A stretch of 64,000 bases of DNA from Favolaschia claudopus (Eukaryota > Basidiomycota > Agaricomycetes > Agaricales > Mycenaceae). Under the pieces are notes generated by a model. The model saw only the letters and a program-made list of their open reading frames with translations. It had not been told where the DNA came from and did no database searches. The stretch is from positions 1,240,001 through 1,304,000 of the forward strand of contig JAWWNJ010000014.1 in the NCBI GenBank assembly GCA_037176885.1, in the 5' to 3' direction. Positions 10,984 to 20,760 of the stretch are shown piece after piece. Position numbers and translations under genes: made by a program. How positions within the stretch are numbered: position 1 is the stretch's first letter; every line of letters starts with the position of its first letter.

Positions 10984-11136
10984 GAGCATTTTGGCAAACG
11001 GTGAAAATCAAATTTCAGTTCGAAAAACTAAGCGAGTTTGGTGAAAAACTACAGTGGGCTGCGCACTGTTTTGCGGCTCCACAACCGAAATTTGAAAAAA
11101 AAAAAAAGTCGTTTTTAACCGTTTGCCAAAGTGCTC
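10984..11136. mobile_element. 153-bp MITE with TA target duplication
   Basis: Terminal inverted repeats of 19 bp, GAGCATTTTGGCAAACGGT and its near-perfect complement, flanked by TA at 10982-10983 and 11137-11138. The TA duplication suggests the Tc1/mariner superfamily. There is an A run in the centre and no coding capacity. Confidence 0.75.
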
Positions 11137-11608
11137 TATTAGTTATATATCTTCTCTTCTTTGTCTTGGCCACCTCTTGAATGACCACGCTATTGTTCTG
11201 TATTCTTGGCCTCTGAGTTCTTCTTGTCGAGTCTTTTCATAAGCTGCTGCCTCGGAGTCACCATTGCAATGAGGCAGAATCTATGTCTGTGTTTGTTTGT
11301 CCATGTATAGGTCATGATGTGGGAGAATTAAGCACAGACCTCATGAGGAATTTATTTTTGTGGACCCAGGTGTTTCAATCAAACTTTGCTCCCGATATGC
11401 TTTCACGGCTCTCGAGTTGAGGACATTTCTGGTCTTCAACACAAAGCTGACAGACTTAGGGATGAGCTGCCCAAGAGCCTTCCCATGCTCACCAGCGCTC
11501 ACCCCGAAAGCTCACTTGTCTCTTTCCTTTCTCTTTCTTTTTCTTTCTTTTTCCGCCTTTTTCCGTTCTTTTCCCCTTTTGGATACCCAGTGGTATGGTT
11601 GGAAAACC

Positions 11609-12034
11609 ACTCCGGCAGCGGATTTGGATTTGATGGGATTTGGAGCTGATGGGTGACGATCAGTCACCAATCAGTCACCGTTGCCAACTGATGACGGGAC
11701 TGTTCCCGCCAAACTGCCAGCGCATTGTCTCGTCGGCATTTTCCCGCCATCCCGCTCCATTTCCCGCCGTGCCTGCGCTGGCACTTAAGAGGTCTGCTGT
11801 AGCAATAAAATTGGGCAGGCAACATATAGTAATCAAAGCACACCGTTTTCACAAAGTGCGCCGTTCTGGAGGCAAGCAATGGGCTCAATGAAGGAGCTCG
11901 TCGTCGTCGCCGACGAGCAGGCATGTTGCAAACACAACGGCGGCTAACGTCGGACATTCACGTTACATACAGACATCAGTTCCACCATCAAATCCAAATC
12001 CCATCAAATCCAGATCCTGCCCCGCTGCCGGAGT
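11609..12034. mobile_element. 426-bp MITE with AACC duplication
   Basis: Terminal inverted repeats of about 50 bp start ACTCCGGCAGCGG and continue with a GATTTGGATTTGATGGGATT pattern present at both ends. AACC flanks both sides (11605-11608 and 12035-12038), a possible 4-bp target duplication. No transposase. I could not assign a superfamily with confidence. Confidence 0.65.
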
Positions 12035-12400
12035 AACCCTGAGGTAGGCACTGCCGGATCCATTGCGTTGACGGCTGGCGCGTCAGAGCGGGGCGACCTC
12101 TATGCAATTTCTTTATTGGACATCCCGTTGGCGGCCATGGTAATCATGAGCCGCTTGTGTGCAGGAGGGATGTAGCGGAAGGTATTGTTGGGCATGGTAG
12201 GCGAGAGAGACGTTCGAGGAGCGGTGACGAATGGGCGAGTGTCGCTAGGTGTCGCCGCTTGGAGAGAGTGGAGCGGGCTGGCCGAATTAGGCTACTGCTC
12301 GATGCACAAAACCGCCCAAATTGTAAGGGATCGGTGATCCGCTTACGAATCAACCCCGGCCGAGCCGGCTTCGTCACCCGAGAAACGGGGGGTTGGCTGC
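12035..12400. other. Non-coding region with short inverted duplication of 63.65-63.73 kb
   Basis: No supported gene. The part from about 12327 to 12400 is repeated in inverse orientation at 63653-63727, where a MITE marks the edge. Frames of about 80 codons on both strands overlap and have no recognisable domain. Confidence 0.4.
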
Positions 12401-12514
12401 TGTAACAGACTTGTATGATGGGACGGATAGTCCAACGGTTGTGTCGTGTGCAATTCCGGCACGTTCCATTTTACTCAGTTGTTACAATTTTATCAATCGC
12501 CCATTCATGGGTTG
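12401..12514 (+). repeat. 119-bp TG..CA unit (type 2) with tRNA-like core, truncated copy
   Basis: Starts TGTAACAGAC and is cut at 12514, just before its final TTACA, by a CACTA-like left end. The intact copy is on the minus strand at 63534-63652. Inside, 12420-12468 resembles a shortened tRNA: acceptor strand GGGACG pairs with CGTTCC, followed by a D-arm-like TAGTCCAACGG and a B-box-like TGCAATTCC. Compared with type 1, the last acceptor pair changes from A-U to G-C on both sides. Confidence 0.6.
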
Positions 12515-12715
12515 CACTGTGCAGAGGGAAGGTTTTGAAATTCATGATGTTGTTCAGGACCTTGTGTTAGGTATTTCGTCGTCATTTGTGTTGAATTTCA
12601 TGATCTTTTGTCGGATTTCATGACGAAACGTTATAATCCGGGGTCCTGAAATTCCTAACGACTGTGGGCCCGTTCCTAACGTTTTTTCATGACATTTTGT
12701 CATGATCTTCGCAAT
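12515..12715 (+). mobile_element. CACTA-like left terminus inserted in the type 2 unit
   Basis: CACTGTGCAGAGGG followed by dense TTCATGA/TCATGAA motifs, nearly identical to 429-640. It interrupts the type 2 repeat between GGGTTG and the expected TTACA. The CACAGTG end at 13672 is in the right place for a partner, but its flanks do not make a matching TSD, so the two ends may belong to different copies. Confidence 0.6.
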
Positions 12716-13437
12716 GATTCGTCCGGAAGTACAACCAAGGTAGCCAGCTATCCCGACGCCTTACTCCTTATCAAACTCCATGGAAGAGGTATAAAACAGG
12801 ATATATTTCAAGTACTGGACAATACAGTTACAGTACTACTAGTATAATACTCTGACCTTCAAAATCTCGCCACCATCACGACCAGCCGTACTTGATCAGC
12901 TTGCGTGGCTCGGAAACACACTACGGAGAATGAAAAAGAGGTATGTAGATAGAGAAGGGAAGTAACTCACCGGGTTAGACAGATCACTGAATGCTCTGTC
13001 GTCATCGAAAAGCGAAGTTACCACGACAGGGAAAGAGCGCATTAATGAGCTGCAATGCACTCTCGCAGTATCACTCACAATAATACGCTGCCCTGCCACT
13101 GCATCCCGGCTCATCCTTCGCCACCCCTTAGTCCTTTGAGAGTCTTGCGCACTGCAGAGAGATCTAGTTCGGTTACGGCGGTGTGGATTGATCCTAGAGG
13201 GCGGTGACGTAGGGAAGGAAGCGTGGTCCGTTACAGCAGAGTGTGTTGGCGAGAGTGACGGCGGCGGCGGCGCTCTACGATGGTGACTTGGAGGGAGGTC
13301 ATGGTGGGGGGAGACAAGAGCGGCCGCAGCATATGTGTGCTGCGGATGTGGAGCAATGCTGTAAGTGACGTCATTGACTCGGCAGCTCGGCCGCAGGACT
13401 TGAACAAAAATTTGCTGGTTTTTCGAGGCCGAAATTC
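12716..13437. other. Non-coding filler between CACTA-like ends
   Basis: About 720 bp without a convincing gene. One frame of 72 codons on the minus strand (12896-13114) has no recognised domain. The stretch could be the interior of a 1,158-bp non-autonomous element or unrelated host DNA caught between two ends. Confidence 0.35.
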
Positions 13438-13672
13438 GTGATGTTTCGTCGTGAATGCAGGTTCAAGATTTTTATGTCACTTTTTGAAAGAGAATTATAT
13501 GCATTAACCTGTAATGTGGTCCCACAGTTGAATATGAGTGCGGTATCACACCTTGTAACTTTTAGAAGTTATCATGAAACTGAAATTCATGACGTATATT
13601 CTAACGAAACGTCAGGAATCTTGAATTTCAAGACAATGATCTTGAATTTCATGACAAATACTTCTCACAGTG
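13438..13672. mobile_element. CACTA-like right terminus
   Basis: AAATTCATGACG and TTCATGACAAATA motifs lead to a terminal CACAGTG at 13666-13672. The last 46 bp match 1-46, so this is a defined element end shared by at least two copies. Confidence 0.6.
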
Positions 13673-13771
13673 GATGGATTCATTGGAGGAAGTTCCGCTC
13701 CTGAGTATGCGACGGTAGGCAATTGACTGTATAATCTGTATGGTGGATGGGGAGTACCTTAGTTGAACATT

Positions 13772-14517
13772 CACTTACCTGATTCACGTAGCTTGTATGG
13801 GTCCTGTCAAGTACGTGAATTTCCCCTGAACATATCGTGAATGAAATGTGTGAATCCGAGCTACTGGACTGGTATCCGAACTCCGTGAAATTCCCTCAAG
13901 AATCAAGTGAAGTAATATACCCTCAAATTGGCCCAAAAAATGACATTCCAAGCTCCGGGACCATTCCTTGAAATTCACTCAACAACCCCGTGAAATCCAT
14001 GGGGTCAAAGGTGGCCCGAGCAAGGTACATGGTTCTGGTCATCAGTACTGGTTATTTCCACATAAGGTAAAGACAGTCAATGCGACTGTAATTAGGGAAC
14101 TTTGTGACTTAGAATCAAAATAGTAGAGTAAATAGAATGTCAGAGTATTAGCGCAACAACAACTTGAAACAATCTGTAGAAGGAAGGCAACAGAGAGGAC
14201 TGGTTGGCCCAAGCGGCAAATTAGCATTTTCACCCCTTTTGACTTGATTTTCATGGACTTTACAAGTGAAATATAAGAGTATTGTACGTGAATAGGAACC
14301 AAGTGAATCCTTTTTCATGAGAACTTCACATGAAATTCACTCCAAAACTAAGTGAATGAACCCCATGAAACGTTCCATTCACTTAGTCCAACTACGTGAA
14401 TTGAACTGGGTGAAATTCACAACTTCCCAGTGAAACTCACCTGGTTCTCGGATGAATTTCCCCCGAAAATGAGGTGAATCAACTAGGTGAAATTCACGGG
14501 GTTTGCCGGCCACAGTG
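13772..14517. mobile_element. Second CACTA-like family with GTGAAATTCAC arrays
   Basis: Both flanks of this stretch are packed with GTGAA and TTCAC motifs, often as the palindrome GTGAATTTCAC or GTGAAATTCAC, densest at 14310-14500. It closes with GGCCGGCCACAGTG at 14517, again CACAGTG. A partner CACTGTG on the left was not found, so the left boundary is approximate. The interior has no transposase. The right end is about 190 bp from the predicted Rna14 start. Confidence 0.5.
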
Positions 14518-14710
14518 ACCGAGCTCAAATACATAGAGCGTCTGTCTAGGAGAGACTAGAGAACCGGTGGATTCCGACATGTGGCAGTGCCAAGGCGGTG
14601 TCCATTGTTTGTGCCTCAACAAACCCATCGTCCTCTTTTACCTTGAGTTTCCTGGTGAGTGGTGTTCAGGTTGCTCAGTGGCGTATATCCACTCGTGGGA
14701 AGCAGTACCT

Positions 14711-16788
14711 ATGGTTGGAAGTGATCGAAGAAGGGATGTAGCAGATCGCGAATTCGATGGCTTAAAAGCTCGGCTGAAAGCCTGTCCCAAAGACCCTGTC
14801 ACTTGGAAACTATTGGTAGCGGCTGCGGAGTCCAGTGGCGACGGCGACAGGATTCGCCAGGCATATGACGCCCTGCTCAGGCAATATCCCAACACTGCAT
14901 CAGCACAGATTGCCTTGTTGAATCACACCCTAAATCCATGCCTTTCTATAGCGATGGATACCGAAGAGGTGCTGGGAATTTTGGGAGGGTCACCGTCTGT
15001 CGACCTCTGGAGCTTCTATCTCAACGTTCTCCAAGTGCCGCCCGTATCACGAGTCACTGCGCACACGTCATACGCACGTGCGCTGCGGCACATTGGGTAT
15101 GATATTGACAGTGGCTCTGCAATCTGGGCCAAATACCTCCAGTTTCTTCGCAGTGCTCCCGAAGACGACCAGTGGAACAGTCAGCAAAAGATTCAAGCAG
15201 TTCGCGAAGCGCAAGCTGAAGCTGTGAAAATCCCACTGGACAACCTAGAACAACTGTGGGCGGAGCTGAAATGCTACGAAAACTTCCTGGACAGTGCCAG
15301 TGCACAGAAGATCATTGACAACCTTTTTCCCGCCCACAAGCGAGCTCTCGTAGTGCGCGACGAGCTCAGACGTCACGTGCAAGGGCTGGCGAAGGCCAAA
15401 GGAAGCCAAATTTCGCTTCCTGATGTCCCGACGTTCTCAATCGAAGACCGTCAGCTCGTAGGACGTTGGAAATCTTACTTGAAATGGGAAGAGGGAAATC
15501 CTATGCTCGATCAGAAAATACTCGTCGCTCGTGTGGCGCATGCATACCGGAAAGCAGTGATCGAAATGCGTTACTATCCTGAAATATGGTCAGCGGATAC
15601 TGTCTATATACCAAGTTTGCCAATTGATGCCTAATCCAGGTTCATGGCCTATACCTGGTGCGACTCCGTTGGCAACATTGCAGGAGCGAGGGTCTTCCTT
15701 CAGTCTGGAGTGGAAGCAAACCCTGACAGGTAATTTCTTTCTCTTCCACTGTCATTCGCTGATCCTCCCAGTTTTGCTCTCAACTATGCATATGCTGAGC
15801 TTCTGGAAAAAGTTGAGTGCCAGAAGGATGTCAACAAGCGAGACTTCGCAGGGGTCACTCCCGTGTATGAGAGCTTCATTGCCGTGCTCCGTAAAAATCT
15901 TGTACGCGTGACAGAGTTGTCTGTGACTACCAGTCTGCCTGGGTTGAACACTCGATACAAGCAAGAGCTTGTCGGCTTGAAGCTGCAATATGCAAACGCT
16001 TGGATCCAGTATATGCGTTTCTCCAGACGGTCTCAAGGCCGGATGAGTGGTCTGGTAGTCTTTGTCAAGGCATGTGAGGATGAATTTGTTGGATGGGACG
16101 TTTACGAGGCAGCTGGTGCGGTCATCCTTATTTGACTGATTCCTTGCGTTTGAGGTGCGGCTGCATAGCGCTACTGGAGTATCGAACGAATGTAGAGGAC
16201 GGGGGACGTGTCGCAATCCAAACCTTCGAAGCCGGCATGGAAGCTTTCGGAGGTGATGCATCCTACGTCTTGTCTTATCTCAGCTTCCTGCTCAGGATCA
16301 ATCTTCAAAAAAGTGAGTTTTTGTCTGTCATCGTACTTTGTATCCGAATGTCAAACTCCATTTGCAGATGCACGTGAATTGTTCGAGCGTGTTATAGCCA
16401 CGTTCAGTCCCGAAGAGGCCAAACCTATTTGGGACTGTTGGTCGGAGTCCTTGTACGAATATGATAATCTTGAATCAGTTTTACAGACTGAGAGTCGTAT
16501 CGCCGAAATATACCCCAATGGTGGGCGATTTATTCACTCTTTGAGTCCACGATCACTGAATGAGTCTCCGAGCTTTTTAGACCCTCCTCTCAAGCGATTT
16601 GGTAGACGACACGTGTATCGTGGAACCGACCCCATTGCAGACCATGACCTGGGATTTACGCACGTTAAAGCACAGGCAGCAAATTGTAAGGCTTTTTCCG
16701 GGTGATCATAGCGACGACTAATGCAACACCAGCGGTTTACCGCCCTAGCGAGCATAAACGGCTTCGGCTGGCAGGCTCAGACGAGTAG
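14711..16788 (+). CDS. RNA14: Rna14/CstF-77-like mRNA 3'-end processing factor, C-terminally short
   Basis: HAT-repeat scaffold of the cleavage factor that processes pre-mRNA 3' ends in the nucleus. Predicted exons 14711-15588, 15640-15729, 15772-16115, 16169-16312, 16368-16520, 16581-16685 and 16733-16788 all join at GT-AG introns of 42-60 nt. They sum to 1,770 nt with no stop, giving 589 aa. Typical family blocks are YPNTASAQIALLNHTL near the N-terminus, AYRKAVIEMRYYPEIWFMAY, FALNYAYAELLEKVE, the ARELFERVIATFSPEEAKPIWDCW block and DPPLKRFGRRHVYRGTDPIA. Known yeast Rna14 proteins are roughly 680-730 aa, so the C-terminal region that contacts the Rna15 partner is shortened or absent. The stop lies only about 25 bp before a LINE fragment, suggesting the tail was lost to that insertion. 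The start is uncertain: an in-frame ATG at 14567 exists, but the intervening sequence looks intronic. Confidence 0.8.
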
Positions 16789-16811
16789 AGATGTCAGTAA
16801 AAGGCAATCCG

Positions 16812-17960
16812 CGCTCAGCCCATGTCTTCTACATCAGACAACTCGTCTGGAGGTTCCGGTTCGTCTTCGTAACTGGGGAGTTCTTGGGGCATGCGGAGTA
16901 GGCCCGTTTTTGTGAATGCTCCGGACACCTCCAAGAGTTCAGCTAGTGCTGTAATTCCGTCTTTTGTGCCCAGTATCTCGGGCAGGGATATGTCCCTCGA
17001 GACTTTTTTGAGGATGTACCGTTGGTCCTCATAGCGAGGACACTCGCGAAGCAGATGTTCGCACGACTGGAAGGGTTCTCCACAGGGGCAGTCAACGTCC
17101 TCGGATGGCACGAAGCGGCTGTAGTACTCGCCTGAGAAGCAGTGTCCGATGCGGCACTGTGTAACCCGCCCAAAGACTTCTCTCGACAACGACGTGAAAT
17201 GTGGGGTCGGTTTTAGGGAAGGGGGGAGGCGGTTTGCCATGGCATAGCTCCCCGTCTTCTGTGCGGACTTCCATTCCTTGACCCAGGACCGGTGGACTTT
17301 TTCTTTTGATTTCCTGAGTGCATGCGAGCGGGTTCCTCCTGGTGGCGCCGCGAGTTCCGTTCCGATTTTCGCCAGCACGTCTGCTCGCTCGTTCCCGTCG
17401 ATGTCGCAGTGGCCTGGCGACCACCCAATCTCGACTTTATGTTCTGGGTCGGCGTCGAGGAAGGCACAGATTCTTTTGTGGAATATATGCGCGGAAAGTT
17501 GGCCTGCCCTGGGTTTTGGGTCACAGATGGTATTGATAGCGGACACGTTATCTGCGAAGAAGTGAATCTCTTTTATCTGCGGATCGGTGGCGGCGATGGA
17601 GATGGTTTTTGCCGCTCCAAACAGTAAGCCTGTAATTTCGCCGTCGTACACCTCGGCTCGGCTGCCCAGGCCAAAGCTTTTTGCAAAGACTTCTTTATTT
17701 TCATGGTTGATGACGGCTCCTGCTCCCACCGTGCGCACACGGTGTACCGCGCGTTGCGAGCCGTCGGAATAGACCAGGAGGTGGTGAGGGGAAGAACTAA
17801 ATTTGCTTATCTTTTGTTTGTGTGCTTTCGCCGCTTCCTCCTTCTCCTGCCCCGCCGTTCCCGACACACGCAACCGACCCCCAAAATCCTCCTTCATGCG
17901 CCGCCATGGTTCCGTGAGGTACGGCGTGTTTTAGCAGTGGACAAGCTTAAGCTGGCGGGC
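16812..17960 (-). pseudogene. 5'-truncated LINE: RNase H domain and C-terminal zinc motif
   Basis: The minus-strand frame (main ORF 16815-17897, 360 codons, open a little further upstream) is the C-terminal part of a fungal Tad-like LINE ORF2. RNase H1 residues are visible in order: LLVYSDGS, AEVYDGEITG, IHFFADN and the IGWSPGHCDIDGNERAD block. A zinc-like C-terminal motif follows, CPCGEPFQSCEHLLRECPRY. The reverse transcriptase and endonuclease that should precede it are missing, as expected for 5' truncation during target-primed integration. The frame itself is unbroken, so the copy is fairly young. It abuts the Rna14 gene tail to tail. Confidence 0.8.
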
Positions 17961-18530
17961 ACGGCTGCCCAAAAATTCGGATAAAACATGGGTGCCGACG
18001 GCGGGGTCTGGTTCAGATTCGGATAAACTTGACTGCCGACGGCTTGGAGAAGAATCTGCGACCAAACCTTGACGAAATCAGCGAAGTATTTGGGCAAATC
18101 ATTGAAAATAAGCAGCTCTCGCCTCGTAAACAGCGCGCGACTGTTACCCATTCAAGGATCTGGGGCTAATGTGCTAACATTTCTCACCCGGCAGCGAGCG
18201 GGCGACCGCATACTTATGACACCCGAGCTAAATGAACCTTTGCCATGAGTTGAAGCCATCGGCAGGGTCACCCGAGCTGTAGGAGAAAAATTGCAATTTT
18301 TATTGATCTAGCTGATTTTCTAAGGCCTGGTCAACAGTTCGGATAAAACATCGACCTCTCTCGAGGCCTGGTGCGAATTCGGATAAGATCTTCCCCATTT
18401 GGGGTCCGGATGAGATGTCCCAAATTTCGGATTTTTCGGGGCAGGCATCGTAGGTGGTTGTCGGGGGTCCTCCCATCACCTACATCTATTGCCGGTATTT
18501 CCGTCTTCTCTTGGGTTCGAAAATTAGCGG
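17961..18530. other. Non-coding region with recurring TTCGGATAA motifs
   Basis: No supported gene. TTCGGATAA occurs at about 17978, 18020, 18344 and 18377, always on the plus strand. The two latter copies follow GGCCTGGT. A CAAGCTTAAGC motif at 17941 resembles the end of the GC-rich modules at 54.8 and 55.8 kb. Confidence 0.4.
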
Positions 18531-18708
18531 GTTTGTGCAAAGCGACCCGGGTCGCTTTGGGACTGCTCTGATCTCGACAACGAGCAGTCACAGCGACCTC
18601 GGAATGCCCCATGGCAATACTCTTCTAGGTCGCTTAGAGCTCCCACCTGGTATCTGTCATTGCGGAGATCTGAGCGGTCGAAAAGCGACCTGGGTCGCTC
18701 GCACAAAC
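18531..18708. mobile_element. 178-bp MITE-like element with palindromic TIRs
   Basis: Ends GTTTGTGC and GCACAAAC. Each end carries a self-complementary core, AAAGCGACCCGGGTCGCTTT on the left and AAAGCGACCTGGGTCGCT on the right. No TSD is obvious and there is no coding capacity. Confidence 0.5.
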
Positions 18709-19252
18709 TCTCTATTAATTCACACATCTTCAGGAATCTGTCGAGATCCAGCGTTTCCCTTGCAAGAATGGCGGGCTCCAACCATCAATGAGTGGCGAGT
18801 CAAAGCACAAGGACGTCGTGTGCAATCTGTTCCGGACGTACTGTGACGACACGTCCGGAAACGTATCAAAGAAATGGAACAAGCATCATGATGTATGTGG
18901 ACAATGGTCCACATAGGAGGGGAACCTTGCTTCAGTCTAGGCTCGTTTCACCCTCTCTTGTATGGAGGACATGAAATCTGAAGATACTTAGTCGTTCAGA
19001 TCATAGCTTGTCAGCGTAATTTGCTGTTCGGTATCGCCCGTATCGAGTTGGGAAGACGAGAATTCGAAGAAACTGCGTTTGTGTAGTCCTCCAGTTCTCA
19101 CTGGGCGCGACCATAATTTGATTGGTGAGTCTTTAGAACGTATTTGCATAGAACTGTTGAGCCAGATTCTTTATTTTCCCTCAAATACAGGTCAAACGGA
19201 CTACTTCTTCTCAAAAAGGTGAAATCACGTGGGGTAACCGTACATGTCTGGC
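18709..19252. other. Non-coding region, unrecognised
   Basis: Short frames here (for example a stretch reading MSGESKHKDVV and KKWNKHHDV with shifts, 18780-18890) hint at a decayed zinc-finger-like protein, but the evidence is too thin to name it. Nothing else was recognised. Confidence 0.3.
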
Positions 19253-19472
19253 CGCTACCTTACTTGAAAAGAGGGCCAGGCCATCAGTCGCGTGACTTTT
19301 GACAGAAAATCACGGGGTCAATGTCGAGATGTTGAGATCGTACTAGACGTCGCGAGCGGAGCGAGCGCAGCGGGGTTTGGGGCGGCCAGCCCCAACAAGC
19401 TGTGTGACCGAACGGAGGGAGGTCGGCGAGCGCAGCGAGTCGGCCGTGCCGGAGGCAGGGAGCTAAAGCTTG
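19253..19472 (-). repeat. GC-rich palindromic module, inverse orientation
   Basis: Reverse complement of 54597-54807. It consists of an ACTTGAAAAGAGGGCCAGGC block, a TGTCGAGATGTTGAGATCG block and a GC-rich core with CGAGCGCAGCG-type repeats and GGGGTTTGGGGC hairpin sequence. It directly adjoins the 143-bp type 1 unit here and at 54.6 kb, so the two parts travel together. Confidence 0.6.
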
Positions 19473-19615
19473 TGTAACGAATCGGCACGTTATAGCGGTC
19501 ACGTGGCCGAACTGGGGTAACTTGGACCCAGAAACGGACGTGAGACGAAGGGACAGATAGTCTAACGGTTATGCGGGTGCGACTCCCGCATGTTCCATTT
19601 TCGTTCGTTGTTACA
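19473..19615 (+). repeat. 143-bp TG..CA unit (type 1) with tRNA-like core
   Basis: Starts TGTAACGAATCGG and ends CGTTGTTACA. At 19550-19597 is a 48-nt tRNA-like fold: acceptor GGGACA pairs with TGTTCC, then an A-box/D-arm-like TAGTCTAACGG, then a perfect T-arm (GCGGG, 7-nt loop TGCGACT, CCCGC), a discriminator A and a T run. The anticodon and variable arms are missing. It interrupts a Gypsy protease frame at 19616. A second copy, 52391-54596, returns to exactly 143 bp once two direct insertions are removed. LTR-like (TRIM) and SINE-like readings are both possible. Confidence 0.65.
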
Positions 19616-20690
19616 TTTATGTTCGGGTCCCAGACCAGCCCACAGGTTTGTGCTTGCTCTAACGACATCGAAACAATTTGCGAGCCCGAGTCAAGAACAC
19701 ATTCAACCGGTCCTTGATTGTTTATGTACGGGAATGTTATCCGCAAAGGTACGGAATCTCTCCCCACATAAATTTGCTTTGGATCTTCTCCGTCTCCTAA
19801 ACCTTCCAAATACTGCAGATATGGATCCTGCGCGATTACCGAACCAGCTGGTATGCCATCAACTGCAACCGTTGTTACAAACACTCCGTTGACTTCAGGT
19901 AAGTCATTCAATTTGAGCGCGTCGTTGTCAAGTTGAATATTCTGTTCAACTGTCTCGACGAGAGCCTGCTCTTTCGCTTCTAAGATCCCCGGCGGGAGAA
20001 CCAGCTCCTTGTCAATACTTTGCCCCTTCAAGATCTCTCGAACCCGTGTAAGTCGTAGCTTTTCTCCCTCTCGAAGGTCCTTGCTGATTCCGAACAGATC
20101 TCCCAAGCGAACTGTCACCTCGGTATTGTTGATTCTCTCCAATATTTCTTCCGTAAGTCCGTCTCGTTGTATTGGTGCCTTTAATTTATAGGCCTTTCCA
20201 GAGTCGCCTTTGTCTCGATTCAAGTCATCCTCGGGTGCTGGCTGAGTTCGTGCCTCAACACCCTTGGTTTTAACGAAACGATACGGTAACTCGGTGAGTT
20301 TCTGCTTCTCTCTTCCTTCATTCTTTTTCTCTCGCTCCCGATTTTCCACTTTATTTCCCTCCGGAGGCCTCGATGGATTCGGCTTCGGTCGTGCCTCCAT
20401 CCTCGGGGCCTTTAAAAATCCGACTCATTCCGTCCCATTGTCTGCGCTCCACTTCGCGTTTGAATGTACTGATCTTGAGGTACGTTCCCAGACTTAATCA
20501 TATTGAAGACAGCTCGACCTAATTCTCCCATATCCATAGTAGAAACAGGTACGGCTTGATTTCCAAACGACGGTGCCGGCGGATTAATTGAAGCAGCCAT
20601 GGTACTAACGGCGTGGGGGTCACCGCAGGTTACTGATGGTGACCTGTCACGTGCCTCTTTGCCCGCCAATTCTACCAGATGTACTAATCA
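19616..20690 (-). pseudogene. Gypsy-type Gag C-terminus and aspartic protease fragment
   Basis: Minus-strand frame of a retrotransposon of the kind common in basidiomycetes. A basic, lysine- and glutamate-rich linker (about 20350-20400) is followed by LTEEILERINNTEVTVRLGD and a protease domain reading PVECVLDSGSQIVSMS, where DSG is the catalytic triplet, and then QAQTCGLVWDPNI. The frame is cut at 19616 by the tRNA-like unit and does not resume beyond it. A neighbouring frame at 20412-20669 carries the Gag end (TMDMGELGRAVFNMI). Reverse transcriptase and integrase are absent. Confidence 0.65.
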
Positions 20691-20760
20691 TGGTGACTTT
20701 GGCAAAATATATCCTCAATCTGATGAAGTAATCAAACGATTGAATGGATTGTGCTCAGGA

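Noticed and set aside
11360..11656. 98-codon plus-strand frame
   Set aside because: Phenylalanine/serine/leucine-rich translation of a pyrimidine tract that runs into a MITE.
12515..13672. One 1,158-bp CACTA-like element
   Set aside because: Ends are correct, but flanks TTG and GAT do not match, and the 119-bp unit cut at 12514 does not resume after 13672. Kept as two separate termini.
19550..19597. Functional tRNA gene
   Set aside because: Only 48 nt; the anticodon and variable arms are absent. It lies inside a repeated mobile unit.
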